This document shows, piece after piece, positions 27,305-39,400 of a DNA stretch of 64,000 nucleotides. The stretch is taken from contig MU394079.1 in assembly GCA_022578605.1 (NCBI GenBank), positions 1-64,000 of the forward strand. The letters are read 5' to 3'. The DNA comes from Camillea tinctor (taxonomy: Eukaryota > Ascomycota > Sordariomycetes > Xylariales > Xylariaceae). Numbering within the stretch: position 1 is the first letter of the stretch; every line of letters begins with the position of its first letter. The position numbers were made by a program, and so were the translations under genes. The notes below the pieces were generated by a model. That model worked only from the letters and a program-made list of their open reading frames with translations, was not told where the DNA came from and made no database searches.

Positions 27305-27950
27305 ATGGAGAATATGGGGGAGATATCGATAAATCCAAATGGGAACATGCTGATTTTGAAGGTGAGTGAGAAAGTAGTGTAAGCTACCGTCGGAGGAAAT
27401 CCCCGCCATGGAACGCAGATGGTATATGCGTTTTGCCTCCGGACCATACCACGTCTATGCTTGCGTATCTCGAACTGTGAAAGTTTGGAACCGCTACTGC
27501 GGATTGGCGAGGAGATTAGTCCGCTATTCGCGCAGAAGTCTGATTCTAGATCCTTTCCCAGCAACTCAATAAGAACGGTAAGTCAAAACCAAAGCCAATG
27601 CGACGCGAATGATGTTCATGAAGAAAATGGAAAGGTATTTTTGGATATTCAAGCCAACTCGAGATGGCGCCAAACAAGCTAGTTGTGCGTCGTGAACTGT
27701 GGCACAAGGCTCCAGAAAGACGTTGAAGGCTGAAGGAGCTCCGGCCCTTGCTGGCGCCAGCACTTCAAATAGTATGGAGCCTCATCTCTACTGGTCGCAT
27801 GGGATATCGGCCCTACCAATGGACTTTTGTTAGTAACACTATTTACAAACCTCGAACCAGACCTTCGGAGAGGGGTTATATGTGTGACCACGTGAAGTTT
27901 CCATTTAAAATGCTACCCAAGATACTACCTACTGGAAGTGAAGAACCGGT
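27305..27950 (+). pseudogene. possible small multi-exon gene or gene relic
   Basis: Not recognised. An ATG at 27305 opens 19 codons (MENMGEISINPNG...) ending at a consensus donor GTGAGT (27362). A 57-nt intron could end in CAG at 27418. The next 53 codons stay open to a second donor GTAAGT (27578), and both exons keep phase 0. Downstream, a third GTAAGT at 27951 ends an open stretch containing GYRPYQWTFVSN and FPFKMLPKIL, but I could not join it to the second exon without meeting a stop, for example a TGA near 27724. The three consensus donors in 650 bp are the main support. It may be a decayed gene, an unannotated small gene, or chance. Confidence 0.22.
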
Positions 27951-29886
27951 AAGTGTTATGGACTGCTTCAATGTAGCGAGCACCCTGATCAGTAAACATC
28001 AAATAAACGATGGAAATATACATATGACGATGGACTTTACGGATGACGAGAGACTGGCTATCTACACTAAATCCGCAGACCCTTAAATCAAGAGGATTCT
28101 TAGGGAGTTGCCGAACCGGAGGGGGGACCGTTGACACGACGATTCCAATAATACATATAATAGTTTAAACTTAACTTAGTGGGACTTGACGGCTAAGGTG
28201 CCCTAAAATTACCTACTATAACGCTAAAGTAACAGCAAACAACATTGAATGAACTACACGTAGTATATTGATCAATGTTTGTGGATTTCCTATGATATAG
28301 TAATGAGATGCTTAGTTTGAAGATATTAGACATCAGCAATGTAATAATAGCCAATCTTTTAACCTAGGTCATATCAATCCCGACTAGTACTTAGTTCGGT
28401 GGAGATTTATTGGAACAGAGCTTCTTTTTCCTTTCCCCTCTCTCTGTCCTTTCTCTTTAGCTCTAGTTTACAGATCAATCAACTGATATATCAACGAGCT
28501 AACACCAGATCTACAACGGTCTACAGCGACGTTGCCAAGACATCAAAACGTTCTTCACCGGGCTTGCTCGATTCTAGTCTCATGTTCCCCATTTTCACCC
28601 GCTCGAGCCAGTGTATTCCTCATCGCAATTTACATATGGATATGGGAGGGTATAAATGCTGATATGTAATCCGTTTTTAGCAAGAATGGAATCTCGCCGA
28701 CCCCAGGACTTATCGGGATAGGGATAGCCCACCCCCCCTTGATGATGCCAGCCCTAGGAATAGCATGATAAATAGCCAATCAAAAGCTGGGATCGAAGAT
28801 TGGTAATGATCGATTTAAAAATAGACACCTTATAAAGCACGTGTGAAATAGGGAAGGGTTGGTGGGATGGGGTGAAGCTTTCTTTACTTAGTAGGAGCTT
28901 TTTTGGTTCCTTTCTTTCGAGTAGTGGTAGGTCACTTACTCGCATCATCGAGCGTTGAATCACTATGATGCGCAATCTCCTTTTTTTTTAGGAAGTTTAG
29001 CTTTCCGGGCTCGTGGGTGGTGAGTTGAGACGCATCCCAAGCCTTTCTGCCCCCCCTTCCCCTCCATCCTCCTCATTCTCACTCCCTTCTACGCCTTCTT
29101 CTCGAAGGGCTTCTGCTCCGCCGTGCGACATGCGACTATGAGGGCTAGGGCTGAACAGATTGGTGTCTCAAAGGTACATAGCTGCGATGCCCTTTGCCAG
29201 GAATATAACCAATCACGGCAGGGCTTGAGAAAGGCAGCGAAGTGTTTCTAGGCGTCATTGTTCCCCACTAGGTAGTTTTGGAACAGGCGCAATTCACTGG
29301 TATGCCGTACGAGAGGACATGCCAATGCCAGAAGCAGAACCCGGGCTGCTACCTACAATCAGGACGCTTTCGTAGACGAGTACTACGTTATAGAATGCCC
29401 CCCTGCTGCCTAGACGAACTATCGTCGATATGCTGCAAATAAAAAGAATTAGTGGTGGAGGGTTGGGTGGTTCTGAAGCAATGCGGTGCCGGTTCGGCGG
29501 ACACGGTGGGTCCCCCTAAAGCATCACCGATGGCCCATAGATCTCGGCCAAGACTCCCGTCGTTATTCCCGTATCATGAGCTCATAGTATGACTATGTCT
29601 TATGTCTATTTGCTCACAGACATCCATGCAGGTGTTGATGCTTCCGCCGTTCTGACAGTACAATGCGAGAATCACTGAAAGCTGAAGCGGTAACTGGCTG
29701 GGGTACGGACCCAGAACGCCATGTGGGTTCGCGCAGAACAACGCCAGGTATGGGCAGTGTTGTTTTAGAACACAAAACCATTATGACTGAAAGTGCGCGG
29801 CATGATTCCAAAAAGGTGCTCTGGCAGCAACACAAGTACACAAGCACACAAAAGATCCTGGCTTTCCAGATCAGGGGGGGTGTTTA

Positions 29887-29995
29887 GGAAGTAGTGGTAG
29901 CGGTAGTGGTAAGTAGGTAGTAGTAGGAGTAAAAGGTAATGATAGTAGTAGTGGTGATGGTAGTGATGGTGGTAATGGTGGTGGTAACTGTTAGT
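29887..29995. repeat. degenerate GTA/GTG trinucleotide tract
   Basis: About 109 bp composed almost only of GTA, GTG, GAT and GGT steps. A shorter similar tract lies at 20095-20125. Degenerate simple repeat. Confidence 0.85.
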
Positions 29996-31073
29996 GTACT
30001 GTATGTAGCCTACCTAAACCTCACAGCCAACATTCTTTTTTAGCGTAATTTTTTTGATACCTGTGCCGTACCGTATTGTGCTGTGCTAATGCTATGCTGT
30101 GCTGTGAGGTGCTGACCGGTGCTGTGTGTGTGTGTGTGAGATAGTATGTTTTTTTTTTGTTTCTCTTAGGTTAGGTCCGTACAGGGCTAAGTAAATTGCA
30201 AAGTTAGCGGGTACGGGCACCTAAGATAGATACAAGAGTACCCAGTTTTTCCTCTCTGCGGTTAGTCCGCTCGTAAAATCCGTCATCGTGCGGTCAAATA
30301 GCCTAACAGCCCTACGATCTTGTGAAGGTGGGGGGAAGGAATGGGCAGCGCCGCTTTAACCGCCACGAAATAATAAAGTACTTTTGGTAAAGACATAAAA
30401 TGTGGGCAAATTTCAGATGGTGTGTGTACAATACCTTGATGCCCATATGCGGTTAGACGGGGGTTCTCGGGTTTTATGTCATTTTTATTCTTATTTTTAT
30501 TTCCATCTTCATTTTATCCTAAAGTACTGTACCTAACCTTCCTACAGTAGTGTACACCCTGACACCCCTGCTGCTGCACAGCTAGATATACACAGGGTAC
30601 GTACTCCAGCCCGCTGGTTAACCGGGGTGTGATGATCGCCTTAGATTGAGGCGCTGTCCTTCTCTCGCACTGGGGACCCAGGTCTTCTCAAAACGTTACA
30701 AGCAAAATGGCGGGCTCGGGTGCATATACACTCTCGCGTTTATATGCCTCCCCTGTCTACAGAAAAAAAAAAAGATACGTACCTCGAGCCAGGTTGGTCC
30801 CTCGTGGCATGGGGTACGGGTGTACTTGGATACTTGGGGACTTAGGGACTTAGAGACTTAGAAACATGATACTTAGCTATTCGACCATATGGGGACGCCT
30901 TTAAAGCCGACGGGCACGGCGAGATGGCCGATGGAAGCTCTTTCTATATATTCCGTTCATTCCTCCCTCTTGCCGGTCTTGTATTCCCTCCATCAAGGAA
31001 GATTCGACATAAACTCAGTCTCAAACGTGCTTGGAGATCAAGTTAACTTATACACACTTACACCAACACATCC

Positions 31074-31075
31074 AT

Positions 31076-31110
<35 letters not shown>
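31074..31110. repeat. CA then TA dinucleotide repeat upstream of bZIP gene
   Basis: A CA repeat (about 31074-31092) runs directly into a TA repeat (to 31110), ending 62 bp before the bZIP start codon, so it lies in the core promoter or 5' leader. Confidence 0.95.
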
Positions 31111-31172
31111 ACACCTCTGCCCCGGACCTCTCAACCTTTCGAAGGCATAACATAGTTGTATAACTCTTCTTC

Positions 31173-32155
31173 ATGTCTGCGCCGATGTTCGCCATGTCTC
31201 AACACCAATACGCATATCCTCCTGCCCCTCCGGCCCCGAGGCAATACTCGGCTCATGGTACTAGCAGTGCCTTTTCTAGCTCGGCTAACCCGGACGAGGA
31301 CTGGACCAAGATCTCAGATCTTGCTGAGCGCCGGAGGATACAGAATAGGATTGCCCAGCGCAACTACCGTAGGTTGCCTTCCTAGGTTTGAGTTGTGTCG
31401 CAAACCGGGCCCTCGGGACTGACAAGTGTTTTCTACAGGCAAGAAGTTAAAGAGACGTCTGGAAGACCTGGAGAGACGTGCGGGTTCATCGGATGAAGCT
31501 TCGTCGCCCACCAACGGCGCCGAGAAGCAGGGACAGTCCGCCAGTCACAAAACCAAGAAGACCTCAGCATCCAAGTCCAAGTCGGCAGTAGCTTCTCACA
31601 AGCCCGTACCGCCGCCTCAGTACACCCCTCCGATGCACCCCGACGACGAGATGATCTTCCCGGGTTCCTACGATGACCGAGAGCGTTCTCACACTCCTCC
31701 CTTCATCGCCTACTCGGCCTATCCCCCGCCTGACGAGATGATTATGCAGCCTTACAGCCAGGCCCCGTCCTACCACCCCATGACCACGGCCGAGGGATAT
31801 CCCACTTACATGGCCACGACGGTCCCCTGTACGCTGCCGTCCATGACGCACTTCAGCGATGCTATCAAGAGGGAGACATACCCACAAGAGGACTCTATGT
31901 CCCCCTATGTGAGCTACGGATTTATACCAGGCATGGACGTGAACGCCCCGAATTCGTACGACCACTCGAACCCTCATGTGAGTCATGTGCGCGATTCCTC
32001 CCACCGAAATCCACGTAGCTGATCGGTGATGCCAGACACCACCGCTTTCTCATTCGTTCGACCACTCGGCCAACTGCTCCGAGTCTGGCTACGAGTACCC
32101 CACGACACCATTGTCGATGCCGGGGTCTCCTGGCGTGGGTCAACCGCATCATTAG
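31173..32155 (+). CDS. AP-1-like bZIP transcription factor, short zipper
   Basis: Nuclear DNA-binding protein of the fungal AP-1-like bZIP class. Exons: 31173-31368, 31439-31977, 32036-32155, giving 284 residues. Intron 1 (GTAGGT..CAG) splits an Arg codon inside the basic region; the joined sequence reads NRIAQRNYRKKLKRRLEDL (about residues 55-75), with the diagnostic N-x3-Q-R motif. Intron 2 (GTGAGT..CAG, 58 nt) is in phase and removes an early stop that would otherwise end the frame at 32022. The last exon adds a Ser/Pro-rich tail ending SMPGSPGVGQPHH. After the basic region only about one leucine heptad is visible before a Gly/Ser-rich linker, so the zipper is very short. Residues 95-284 are rich in Pro, Tyr and Ser and look disordered, probably an activation region. 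I cannot assign an ortholog name. Confidence 0.88.
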
Positions 32156-35100
32156 ACGACGATGAAGACGACGATGTAACGGATAGCAAAACAAAAATTC
32201 ATGTATGGGCATCACGCAGGACGGTGTGTATGAGTGGAACGGGATACATGAAACGCGATTTATTCATACTGGGAGTGACGGCGCAGATCTACTTGCATAT
32301 AAGGCGAAGTGCTCGGCCTTTTCTTTTCCCTTTGTCGCAACTTCACCTCTTGTTTTTTTTTATGTTGTTATGCCTTTTATGTTTTAGGGGAATAAATAAG
32401 GGACACAGGTATATCCAGGCAAAGCGATGGTGTTTCTTCGAAGGAAATACGCTTTTTTTTTTTTTACACATAGATGATGCAGAGCTCTCTCGAGCTACCA
32501 CCCACTGTATGATCATCACCAATCCAGTGAAGATGGGTTTGCTGAGAAAAATAAAATAAAATAAAAAAATTCAAGAAAATCTACTCTATCTCTTTCCCAC
32601 TCCCCAATGCTCGTTCCCCGTGCTATCCGCAATGTGCTAGTATTTACAACTAGTTTAGCATCTACCAAGATTTTCTAGATGCTAATGATATCCTTAAAGC
32701 TGTCGGCAGAGTGGAATTGGCTAGTCACACGTCGCACCGAGAAGCGAAGCAGGACGAATCCCGAGGTGTCATTGGGGAACATAACCCCCCGGTTCGTGTT
32801 CGCAAAGAATTGCTGACTAGCCGTACCCAGTCAACCGGCGACAGAAAGGCAGATGGGCACGTGTTAGCAACCCTGCACAAGCTTCATGGGCCTGCGTGTT
32901 GTGCTTTTGTGCATGCAGCTCTTCGTACGGGATTCTCTCCGTACACCCCTCCCCTACCTATCTCCCTTTCCCCCTTGTCTCCTTTTCCTTGCCCCCATTT
33001 TCCCTCTCTGTGCACACAAAAAAAAAGAAAAAAAGAAAGAAAGAAAGAGGCCAAGCAAAAAAAAAGAAAAAAGGCTGTCAAGATTTCTTTGAAACCTCCA
33101 CTTATACACCCCTCCTCCCTTTCCTTCCTTCCCCTCCCTTAAGAAATAAAATGCCACCAACTCTTAGTTTACATACATACTTGGGGTCTTGCTCTTGGTA
33201 AATAGAAACTAAACTTACTAAGTTAGATAACATACCACCCATATCTACCGTACGTACTGTGCATATACACACACATACATATACATATACGAAAGAACTA
33301 GGCCCAGCAAGCCAAACTCTATCTACGTACGCATGTATGTACATATTTGCTCTTCACTCTTTTTCTTTTCTTTCCCTTTTTTTTTCTCTCACGAGATCCG
33401 TGCCGCCGAGACCGCAGCGCAGAAAGTGAGGTCTGGTCCGGGGAGCGAAAAGAGGAGGGGTGGGGTTATACTATGGAGATTTCGCAATTCGCATTTCGCA
33501 CTCTCGGGACGCAAAGGAGGAGGATCTTTTGTCTTGGCGCTTGATTATTTGGGAAAGAGTCTGTGGCCGAACGTCCAGGGGCTGGCAGTGTGGGCGCTGT
33601 GAAGCCCTTTCACATTGCATGCTCTACTAATGTAGCGCCAACAGCAACCGCGACAAGAACGGTTTTGGTGATTAGCTCAGCCTTCGTCGAAGGGCTTTGG
33701 CCTAACGAGTTATTTACATCATGACCCAAGGGAGAGGACACGGGAGGTCTGGCAGAACATTGAAGCTAACTCTCAAACCTTTGGCTTGACCCAAGCTCCG
33801 ACGCCATGCTATGGAAGTCTCGGGAAGACTAGTCTGCCACCAAATCACTACGGCGGGTGGGATGGAAGTATGTATACGTGTGGATGCTCTCTTTTTCTTT
33901 TTGTTTCTTTATTTTCAAGAAACCCTCAGCAGGACAGAAGTTACCCCTCCACGATGCAGAATCCACATAGGAAATTTTGCTTTATTAGGCATAAAAGCTT
34001 GGCTCAGGGCTGGCGGGGGGCGCGGACGTGCCAGCGTGCGGGCTCCCGAGCTTCTTTTTGTTCTTTTAATGGGCTGAGGCACACAAAATCTAAGTGGCCG
34101 GCCCGGATTGTCGCGCAAGGAATTGGTTGAGGGCCGGGGTATATAGTACAGTAGGAGGAGAAGGAGGAGAGAGATGGGGAAAACGCGTACTTGTAGCCCC
34201 GAAGGAATGGTTCCCACTTAGCAGCAAGAACCCCGTCCCCAAGAGGAGGATGATCTTCACACAGACAAAAGCGTAGGGCGTCCCCCCCTAGGCAGCTAGA
34301 TTAGTGACTTATACATGGCCCTAGGACGGGAATCCGGCTCTTTTCCTAGGAGGTTTCGGGGACATTATTAATGTACGCCTACGGCAACGAAAGGGCTGAG
34401 GAGAAAGGCCCCCGTTTCTGTTCTGAGCAGTGGTTCGTTGTACAAGCAATAGTGAAGGAGGCGCAATCATTAGGTTACCTATCAATGAAGCATACTGGGA
34501 ACGGAGCATGCTTCTAAGTTCCAGGCTTCTTTCCGTGGAGAGGATGTAAGACCTCAAGGTGTCGATGAAGTTGATTGGAAGAAGTCGTCGCCTTACTAGG
34601 ACAAGTAAGTTAAATCAGACTTCTGACGGGTCCAATAGAATGTGGGGGGGGAAGCAGGGTGTATGTACCCAAGCTGCCAAAACAAGACGAAGATGAATGA
34701 GAGAGTGATAGAATTGGTGATTTAGACTCGGGATTAACCTAACCTAGATCTAATACCCTGATGTCCCCTTAAATCAATTCGGAACCGAATCAATTAGGTA
34801 AACTTACCTACTAGATAACCTTACCTAGGTACCGTATCGGGACCGTTAAGATATAATAGAAGTGGCTGAGGAGACCTAATTGATGAGCCACGGGTTAACC
34901 TTCTAGATTACCTCCTACCTACCTAAACCTAGGTACCTAGGGTAACCTAGTGTAGGTTAAGGTTGAGGTGAAACATCGGAACCTCTTTAACCTTAACCAG
35001 CAGCGAGAACGTTTCTTTCTCAGCACTCAGACTCAACGACTTGTCATTGAAGAAAAGCCACCGGCCTGAGAAGTTGTCACTAAGTTCGGGCTATTGGCTA

Positions 35101-35608
35101 AGCTTAATAGCCTATCCAGGTGCCTGCTTTGCCGTGTTTTACGGCTGTGAGGTGATTCAGCGTTATTATTAGTACCGAGCACTTACCTAACCTAGATCGA
35201 TAACCTAGGTCAATAACCTAGGTCAACTAGTATTTCCATTGACCCATCACAAGGCAGAATCGCATCCTCTAAACCCAAACTAGGTAATTCCTCTAAGTTC
35301 GATTTCTTCTCAGTCCGATTTCTTCTCTTCGCAAAAAAACCAATCCCCATTTTAATTTTTTATTCTTCTCTTTTCTTTCCTTACCACCACATCCCACTGG
35401 CAACGTCACTTTGGGGCTCTCTGCATCATACACTGTTATATCTATATTTAGCACTAGGACATCTGAGGCCATTCATAGGTCCATTGGCCAATGCTTTTTT
35501 ACCAACACCAACAACACCAACCACCAACACAAGAGCGTATGTACACCCCTCCTTAATCCTCCCAACAGGGTCTTATCTTACCGCAAAATAGGATTTTAGA
35601 ACATTACT
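32156..35608. other. intergenic with motif-dense region
   Basis: Spacer between the bZIP and CIA30 genes. Includes the likely 3' end of the bZIP transcript, A-rich tracts (about 33017-33072), and the CCTAGGT-rich block listed separately. Open frames at 32711-33142 (+) and 33786-34130 (+) are low-complexity and not supported as genes. Confidence 0.5.
34732..35230. repeat. cluster of AACCTAGGT/ACCTA motifs
   Basis: Palindromic CCTAGG cores with flanking AA/TA (taacctaggt, acctaggtacc, aacctaggtca) recur at about 34825, 34928, 35204 and 35217, together with many half-sites (acctaacctag, cctacctacc). Density here is clearly above the rest of the window, where single copies are scattered. Confidence 0.7.
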
Positions 35609-36453
35609 ATGGGATCACCCGGACCCTTAATATACCTTTTCGGTGGAGATAAGTAAGTTCAACGGAGGCACACAGCGTCATGTCATGCCGCATCCACCCC
35701 CGCCTCCAACCGGCTGGCTAATACTCACCGGGAGAGAAGGCCATGGCTTGAAGACACATGGGTTGCCTCAGATGACCGTGTGCGCGGCGGGAAGAGTCAG
35801 AGTTACTTAGAGCCTTCTGCCAAGCCAGGTGCCGCACGCTTTCACGGCCGCCTAGACATCGCCGCCTTAGGAGGAGCTGGCTTTGCCTCACAGCGGTCAC
35901 CTGATAAACAACAGTGGGACATGTCTGGAAACCAAGGCCTACGTCTTAAGGTTAACCGGAGCGACGGCAAAAAGTATACCCTAATCCTCAAGGATGGAAC
36001 CCTCCCGAGGCGTCCAGACGGTCGCGAGCAGAGCACCGTGAGTTGGGAGTATGACTTCACCTGTCAGGAGGCCGAAATCGACATCTCCTTCGACGACTTC
36101 AAACCCACTTACCGAGGCAGGGCGAAACCCGATGCTGAGCCGCTTAACTTGGCCGGTGTCAAAAGAATAAGCTTCATGATGCGAAGGTTTGTAATTTACC
36201 CGTGCCCGTACCCCTTTTCTTGGCATGTCTATTGATGCATTCCCACAGCTTCTTTGGGGAGCAAGAAGGCCCGTTCGAGCTGGAACTTCAGTACATTGCA
36301 GCTATACCATCAAATAAGAGCCACGCCTCTCCAGACTCGCAATCGGCAAGCCGGTCTTCCATGTCCAGCTCAGACTTGGAAAAGCGGAGGAACCAAAAGC
36401 CGGCTAGTCCCTGGTTCTCGTGCCTACGGGGGCTCTTCAAGCGAGGACCATAG
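35609..36453 (+). CDS. CIA30-domain protein (complex I assembly factor family)
   Basis: Member of the CIA30/NDUFAF1 family, whose studied members help assemble mitochondrial respiratory complex I. Exons: 35609-35652, 35740-36186, 36249-36453, giving 231 residues. The tiny first exon supplies MGSPGPLIYLFGG and is joined through a split Lys codon (AA|G). The CIA30 domain spans about residues 9-190: W..SDDRVRGGKSQSYLE, FHGRLDIAALGGAGFASQ, the loop GLRLKVNRSDGKKYTLIL, and after intron 2 the conserved SFFGEQEGPFELELQYI. Intron 1 has a CTAAT branch point and an AAG acceptor; intron 2 runs GTTTGT..CAG. The C-terminal 40 residues are Ser/Lys/Arg-rich. I see no mitochondrial presequence, so it may be the short fungal paralog with an untested role. 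Confidence 0.88.
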
Positions 36454-39400
36454 ACTTGGCGGGATCATGGCTAAGTGTGTCGGCCCAAGATGGAAGGATA
36501 GGCCCAACAGCATCATATCTACGAAACAATAAAAAGGCCTCCTAGCAACTCTCCGCACCCTCAGTGACTATGTCAAAGCCCTCAAGGTTAGTTCATTCCA
36601 TTGACCCTCGGGGGCGACGGGACCAACTCGCTCTTGATACCCGAAATAAAAGAGATAGTCCAAGTGGAGATGTTACGTCTTAAAGGATACTACTTTCTAT
36701 TGAGAGTATCCTTTAGGGGCTGGCTAGTATGTAGAGAGTTCTGACAACACGCCGCTTCCATAGCCAAACACTATTGCATGGTACCTAATCCCTTTGCCGC
36801 ATTGTTAGGCAGAGTCACATGTGTCACGAGGATAAGCCAGAGACCTTTGTATGACATGTACCACTTTTCCCTAATTATCTATTGATAGAATGTCCTAGAC
36901 AAGGGTTTACTAGGACGGCCTGGCCGTTTTCTTATGATTCAGAGATGACTTTGGGAGCTCAGTCGAAACCATAAAATTTGGGAATCTGAAAAGGGCTTTT
37001 GATTTGATGTCAAAATAGATGGTTTTTCTCCGGGGCTATCTTAGCCACTTCTCTCGGGATTCCTAAGAGAAACTTGGCTTTGCAAGTAATTGCCATGTTT
37101 CAGTACGGCAACTTGTCACCGAAAAGGTATATTTCCTATGGTCGTCGTTCTCTGAAAATTTCACTCGGCTAACCTATACTAGTAGTGCTATGTCTGAGGT
37201 TCACATGTCAGCAGCAATGAGGCAGTATAGGGTCACGATCGACTCTCATTGCCCATAATATGTCACGTTCATAAGACTGCGGCGTATAGTTGCGCCATGA
37301 TGATGCAGTAGCATTAGACAATCCGCGTAACCTGCAAGTGATTCTCAAGGTATTTGGATGTACACTGTATGTATGATACAGCTTTTCTCTTATGTATACT
37401 GCGGCAGCCATCGTATCACCCATAACTAACACCTTATTAGATATATTTGTGATGTGTTATTCAAGGAAAGAGAATATCTACCAGTCTACATCGTATACAT
37501 TGGTAATCGAATCTCTCAAAGGTCAACTTCGGATGGAACCCCTTGTTTACCGCTAGAGACTGCGGCTGCATATATTCCAACAAATGGATATTGACGGCAT
37601 ATTCTATGTTATCTAGTCGGTAATAACTGCACTGTGCCTAGTGCCTGAGATCTTCAGGACAAGTTCATCTGTCGGTCAAGCTTATATGAAGAATATACTA
37701 CGACTTGTCAACAAATTTGACACGTACACAGGGTTTCATTGTTATATAATACCAAGAAAATACCTTAATCAGACTGGGTTAGTGATTCGTTTAATTTTGG
37801 TAGTCTAGTTAGTCTAGATCTGGAGGACCTTTCTATCATGCCTAATGGTTATCAAGCATGGCCGAATTGGATTGGATGTAAAATGGGTTGGTTGCTATGT
37901 CCAGGTTCTAGAGACTCAGGGATACTAGAAATGAATACAAGCACTCTAGACCATCATGTAATGCAGTCGTATCTTGGGTTACTTCCCGTCTTGGGGGCTC
38001 TGCTTAGCGGGGAAGATATATTCACCTACATATAGCCAAATGAACTAGTGACCCCTGATCTAGACACTTCGGGACCTAACGACTTGCTTTGCAACCCATA
38101 AACATACCTAAGAGGAGTGAAAATAGACGCACAGCCAACACAATATGCCGAGTTTGTCGACTATAGACCAATCTTGAATAGGCCAAGGTCGCAGATCTCG
38201 CTATGACCTGGCAGATGTCTTTGTGCTAGCGCCCTCCAGTCACGCCATACCCTAGGTTCCCCGGAGAATAGAAAAAAGTACCCCTGAATGCATCGATAGC
38301 TTGCATGCACATCAATTCCATGACATCCGATTTAGTGTTATACTCATATACTGGAGCTACATGCCCTCTTCTCCCGCCCTCTCCGCAAGACTCGGTCCAG
38401 GGCAGTTAGCAAGATATGGAATAGGTTTTGTGACATGAAACGGTGTTATTAGTCCCTTGTTCGCTTCCATGGACAAATCTAGACCTTGGCGAGAAGTCAA
38501 TATCCCCATATTAGTGTAGTCCAACGGGAGATATTTTGCCCCAACACTTTGATACCATCTTCAGCTGCATATGTCTGTGTGTGCAGCACTGGTTGGTATT
38601 TTCAAACTACTGGGTAGGCGCTCTTCCAAGAAAAAAGCGCCGCCCAGGTGGGATATACACACTACCCAATCAACCTCACCCAACCCTCAGACATATAACG
38701 AGTAGTCATAAGACGGGACTGAGCTAGGTCTAAACGTGTTGCCCGAGAAAAGCGGAAATTTGATTTGTGACTTGTTCTTTGAAATGACGAGACCGAGGAG
38801 CTTGAGGGACGAACGCACAATTACGTTCTGACACCCACACGCGCCTCGAGTTTGGAAGATACGTCGGTAGACCACGTCCGCTATATCACATTTAAACGAT
38901 TACATAGGCATAGATCCGATTCGGTCTCTGAACGAGAACGAGAACGGGCCATTCATGTTTTCGTTTTCTTCTTCTCTTTCCTGTGATTTCCCCTCTGCGA
39001 ACAGACGGTCACATATCCGATGCAAATTTGAGTGGTCTCGGATATCATAGGGACTAGGATATGGTTGTGATCGGAAAATAAATATCTAGAAAACTAATGT
39101 CTACTCCCGGCTTAACCTATTAGGAAACAACTAAAAGTCGTTACGTGAAAGAGTCCCAGACCTGCGGGGATGACTCTACTTGCTAGTTCACATCTCGGTG
39201 GGCAAACCTCAAATACGATCCAGATGCTATTTAGGAGAACTAGGTTCATGGTATGATACCGATGATGGTGTTGAGGGCCATTCGGTATAACTATTATGTA
39301 CTAGCTCGAAGCAGGGGAGGCAGAGGGGGTTGTCAATTTCACGTGGAAAGACTCATATGCACGATGAATGCTTGATCTACCTATAAACGGAATACTCAGG

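Larger units (their letters stand above)
27951..31172. other. gene-free region, part 5, and bZIP upstream region
   Basis: No supported gene. Includes a degenerate GTA/GTG trinucleotide tract (29887-29995), a GCTGTG/TG-rich patch (30075-30140) and the CA/TA microsatellite just before the bZIP start. The last few hundred bases presumably hold the bZIP promoter and 5' leader; no specific site was identified. Confidence 0.5.
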
